Source: Cannabis sativa (Eukaryota > Streptophyta > Magnoliopsida > Rosales > Cannabaceae). Taken from it: 64,000 nt of DNA. The stretch spans positions 16,616,001 through 16,680,000 of the forward strand of contig NC_083603.1 in assembly GCF_029168945.1 (NCBI RefSeq), read 5' to 3'. A model generated the notes under the pieces. That model was not told where the DNA came from. It saw only the letters and a list, made by a program, of their open reading frames with translations, and searched no databases. Made by a program: the position numbers and the translations under genes. Position 1 is the stretch's first letter. Every line of letters begins with the position of its first letter. Shown piece after piece: positions 60,851-64,000 of this stretch.

Positions 60851-62384
60851 CAAAAAACCAGAAAAAAAAATGATAATTAGAAAATTATTAAGCTGATCAA
60901 AATCAATCAAACACAAAAACTAAACAACTAGACCCCCTATAAAATTACTAGAACTAGCCAAAGGGAATACCCTTTGGCTAGTAGCAGCTAAACTCTTTCA
61001 ATTTACTTCATAATCATCTTAGGATCCCTAACCCTTATTGAGACCCTAAGACCTAAAAAAGATTTTGATATGTAATCTAATAACAACAAATAAGCTCTGC
61101 AATGCTCCTATAACTTAGAAAATCAAAATTTCCTTTAGAAATAAACAAAATAATGAAATAAGCAACGAATAATATTTTTAATATACCCACTATGATTAAC
61201 TTTTAAGGGGTTTACTCAACAATATAACAGCACATAATCCAACTAAGCTCGTGGGGCTCAATAACGCAAAAATTTCTTTGAAAACTTTTATTTCTCATGA
61301 AAACATAGAACAATTAATCATATTACCCTAAATAATTAGGGGCAAGCTATAAAAATATGCGCAAAAGCCTTGAAAGGCATCAAAGCCAACAAAATTGTGA
61401 CGCAACAAATCTTCACAATGTATAAAATATTAATTCGCTAACTAATTGACCAATAATAAATTTTTACAAAAATAATAATAGAAATAAATATAAAGACTAT
61501 TATAACTTAATGTAAAATTAAATAAATACATAAATAAATATATATAATAATATAATAAAGTATAAAATTAGTAATAAAATCACGTAATTAATGGACTTAA
61601 TAAATTTTAATAAATGTCGTTTCAAACCACCAAATATAATCAATATATAGTATAAAGAAAAGCACAAAACATCTTAAGTGACATCCTAATCTTCTTCTAT
61701 TCTCTATTCTCTATTTTTTTTCAATTTCTATTTTTTAATACATATATTTTTTATTTTAAGTAATTAATTCATTTCAAATTGATGTCTAGCCTTAATACTA
61801 TTGGCCATTTGATTATTATGTATTTTATTCTTAATTATATGTGTTATTTGAAAAGACCATCTATCATTAATTATGTAGATATTATTTTTTTTCAATTATA
61901 TATTACTGATAATTTCACACTAATGTTTATATAGATATTCTTTATTTTATTTTTTCATTTTTTTTTAACTTTTTTAATTATTTATTTTTAATTAATAAAA
62001 AAACAAAATAATAAATCAATACTTTTTCTATAAAATATAAATAATTAATAATCAAAATCAATCAATATAGCTATATCTATATATAAAGAAAAACTTTGAA
62101 AAAGTGATGTGGCATCTTCTACATCTAGGATTTTAATCTTTCAATTTTGTAGTCTTTTCACAATATTATTCATATTATTTACTTTTATTATACGTCTATC
62201 TATCTATACATAAATATAATAAAATGTACCTGAATTTAATTTAAACTCCATAACCTCTCATATTAAAAACATTATTTATTCTTATAATTAACATAACATT
62301 AACGTGATAAAATAGAATAAGTTACTTTTTATAGTTTGAACTCCATAACCTCTCATATTAAAAACATTATTTATTCTTATAATT
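60851..62384. other. Intergenic AT-rich sequence
   Basis: No gene. It includes a perfect hairpin at 60953-60982 (separate entry). There are two Helitron-5'-like strings: TATAGTATAAAGAAAAGCAC near 61646, and A|TCTATATATAAAGAAAAAC at 62075-62094. A 50-bp direct repeat lies at about 62248 and 62339. Confidence 0.5.
60953..60982. repeat. Perfect 13-bp inverted repeat with 4-base loop
   Basis: ACTAGCCAAAGGG, AATA, CCCTTTGGCTAGT. No mismatch. No gene end is next to it. Confidence 0.85.
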
Positions 62385-62387
62385 AAC
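62248..62387. repeat. 50-bp direct repeat beside the CACTA end
   Basis: AACTCCATAACCTCTCATAT, continuing through the ATTCTTATAATTAAC end, occurs twice with a 91-base offset. The second copy runs into the CACTA terminus. Confidence 0.8.
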
Positions 62388-62399
62388 TACAACAGATAT

Positions 62400-62670
62400 C
62401 ATTATTATCGGCGGAAGCATCCGCCGGTAATAAGTAACTGGACCGCCGGTAATAATTAATACCGGCGGAATCCGCCGGTAATTATCCGCCGGCATTAATT
62501 GGTCGATAAAAATGGTTATTACCGACGAAAGGGGGAATCCGCCGGTAATAATATTAATACCGGCGGATTAATAGTGGTGGGGTCCGCCGGTATTAATATT
62601 TTTAAATATTAAAAAATATATATTATAATGATAAATACCGGCGGACCCATCCGCCGGTAATATTAATTTT
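62400..62670. repeat. CACTA subterminal repeats
   Basis: Repeated ATACCGGCGGA and TCCGCCGGTAATA words in direct and inverted order, many forming palindromes (ACCGGCGGAATCCGCCGGT). In characterised CACTA elements such motifs bind the element-encoded DNA-binding protein. Confidence 0.75.
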
Positions 62671-62917
62671 AAATATTAAAAAAAAATAGTATTCTGATTA
62701 TTTAATATAATTAAATTAATTATAATAATTATTTTATAAATAAATATATTAATTAGAAATAAAATATCAAAATTAAGAAATTAAGCATTAAACATTAATT
62801 AAGAAATTAAGTATTAAAATTAATTTGTCCATTACAATAAAAATTATATTATCTTAAATAAAATTAAGAAATTGTCTTTAAATAAACTTTAAAACATAAC
62901 ACATAATTAAAAAAAAC
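62671..62917. other. AT-rich spacer between CACTA repeats and gene
   Basis: No coding signal. AT-rich. Probably holds the 3' UTR of the minus-strand transposon gene. Confidence 0.5.
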
Positions 62918-63426
62918 CTAACTATCATTGTTCAAATCAGTAAATTCTAAAAATTCGTCTGCATTTGAGCTAAGTCTTGAACCATCAATATTCTCACGGG
63001 ATTGAGCCGGCGGGGCAGGGTAATAAGGTTGTCCAGTCTGCGGCGTAGGCAAGATCTCCACATATTGTCGAGGGTGGGGGCGAACCAAAATTGGTTGTTG
63101 CTGTTGTTGCTGACTCTGAGCACTGAAAAAGCCTCATACATAGGCTGTTGTGGAGATCCTCCCATTTGACCATACACAGGTTGTTGCTGCAACAATGACC
63201 CAAATTGACCGTACACAGGGTATGGTTGTTGGGATGAGCCTCCAATATTACCAACCATAGGTTGTGTCTGAGATCCTCCAGCGGCTTCCGAAAAAAATAT
63301 AGGAGGAGACTGCGAGGGAAGCCCGAACATGTAATGCAACTGAGGCGATTGTGAAGAGCCACCAGACATGTTGGGAGAATGTTGTTGTTGTTGTTGAAAA
63401 AACTGGGGCTGCTGAGGCGATCGTGG

Positions 63427-63457
<31 letters not shown>

Positions 63458-64000
63458 GGCATTGACGTTGGAGGGGGGGCTGAACTGGACGCGCTACCTT
63501 GCGGTTGTGATGGTAAAAATTTTTCTAAAAAATTATTAAACCGCGGGTCATGCAGAGACGGGTCACTGGAGGTGCCAGACTGATCAATCTTATCACGCAT
63601 TTTTTAACATAAACTCGGCGAAGACTCCCATATCTTCCGGAGTAATGGATGAGGTCGGTACTTGTGATTGAGCTCGACTTTGAGTACTAGAACTTGATGT
63701 CGAGCTGCCTTTCAATTTATAACCCAATCCTCTTAGATAGTCCGACCGGCTCCCAAGAACTTTATTCATAGCTTTCAATTGCTTGTATTTGCTAGCAGAC
63801 CCATCGCTGGAATCATCTTCTGTATCCGTCATGCTAGCAACCTCTTCAAGCATTTTCTCCTGATCAAATAAAATATTAGAAATACAATAACAACAACATG
63901 CATTAGTTGTAAAAAATTATTAAAAAACATATTGAAACTTACATGTAGTTCTTTGCATGTCTCGCTGATCCAAGTGTCTTCTGTTCCTTTTTTGAGGTGG
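62918..64000 (-). pseudogene. CACTA Ptta/En/Spm transposon protein, last two exons
   Basis: On the minus strand, exon 64000-63943 (cut by the window) reads KGTEDTWISETCKELH. An 83-bp intron (63942-63860) has GTAAGT and CAG borders. The next exon continues EKMLEEVASMTDTEDDSS and contains VLGSRSDYLRGLGYKLKGSS, the hallmark of plant Ptta/En/Spm transposase proteins (PF03004). One frameshift in an A-run at about 63595 leads to MRDKIDQSG and a long Gln/Pro/Ser-rich region with poly-Gln coded by a CAA/CAG microsatellite (63370-63460). A second slip in a T-run at about 63130 leads to the natural C-terminus (VEILPTPQTGQPYYPAPPAQ, acidic end) stopping at 62918. Two indels make it a recent pseudogene, unless they are read errors. 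Confidence 0.75.

Larger units (their letters stand above)
62385..64000 (-). mobile_element. CACTA (En/Spm) transposon end, truncated by the window
   Basis: The terminus AACTACAACAGATATC matches a CACTACAA-type TIR with the first base changed. The next 290 bases hold about eleven CCGGCGG or CCGCCGG cores in both orientations, the subterminal repeat pattern of CACTA elements. A transposon gene ends about 530 bases inside, reading towards this terminus. Confidence 0.75.

Noticed and set aside
62071..62384. Plus-strand Helitron starting A|TCTATATATAAAG at 62076
   Set aside because: The 5' string is suggestive, but no hairpin plus CTRR end is seen before the CACTA terminus. Not enough to call an element.
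63351..63539. Poly-Val ORF on the plus strand
   Set aside because: It is the antisense reading of the poly-Gln microsatellite in the CACTA gene.
1..64000. tRNA, rRNA, organelle or bacterial genes and operons
   Set aside because: I saw no cloverleaf, rRNA core sequence or prokaryotic gene arrangement. tRNA-like matches are only primer-binding sites.

Overview
The window is about 64 kb of AT-rich nuclear DNA from a flowering plant, most probably a eudicot. The evidence is plant-type Ty3/gypsy and Ty1/copia retrotransposons, L1-type LINEs, Helitron, MULE, hAT and CACTA pieces, an F-box relic and a thaumatin-like (PR-5) gene with a plant-style small intron. I cannot name the species. Almost everything is transposon sequence. 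The only gene that looks intact is the thaumatin-like gene at 58339-59275 on the minus strand.

Layout. 1-3156: 3' end of a Ty3/gypsy chromovirus (integrase, chromodomain-like tail, about 2.0 kb 3' LTR). 3157-9600: very AT-rich repeats with two Helitron-like 3' ends (4528, 7218), a complete MULE-type MITE with a perfect 9-bp target duplication (6310-6707) and a direct duplication (about 8031-9566). 9610-10446: broken F-box gene, minus strand. 10530-35848: a three-level nest. Copia element D (plus strand, 350-bp LTRs) carries in its 3' LTR copia element A (minus strand, 15314-35831, target duplication CTTCT). A carries in its RNase H region element B (minus strand, 17286-27481, target duplication GTCAC).

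35849-38493: an orphan GC-richer fragment and a minus-strand LINE piece (L2). 38441-57933: a plus-strand LINE (L1) cut three times. Near its ORF1 start sits a solo LTR (E, target duplication GATGG). E is itself split by element C (39356-50825, minus strand), and C contains another solo LTR (F, 41845-43316, target duplication ACTTA). A 1-kb hAT-type element (56514-57519) interrupts the L1 RNase H domain. 58339-59275: thaumatin-like gene. 60465-60850: LINE 3' fragment (L3), minus strand. 62385-64000: end of a CACTA (En/Spm) element with subterminal repeats and the last two exons of a decayed transposon gene.

A, B and C belong to one LTR-retrotransposon group with about 1.9-kb LTRs, perhaps the Angela/Tork side of copia. 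A keeps gag-pol in one frame broken only by stop codons. B keeps a near-intact gag and only relics of pol. C has neither. All three keep the same long non-coding leader between primer-binding site and gag. It contains a GC-rich island with a hairpin whose paired bases co-vary, a highly conserved block able to fold on itself, and a gag-proximal block with a duplicated motif. This looks like a cis-acting RNA platform that lets B and C use proteins supplied by relatives such as A, and is the most interesting signal in the window.
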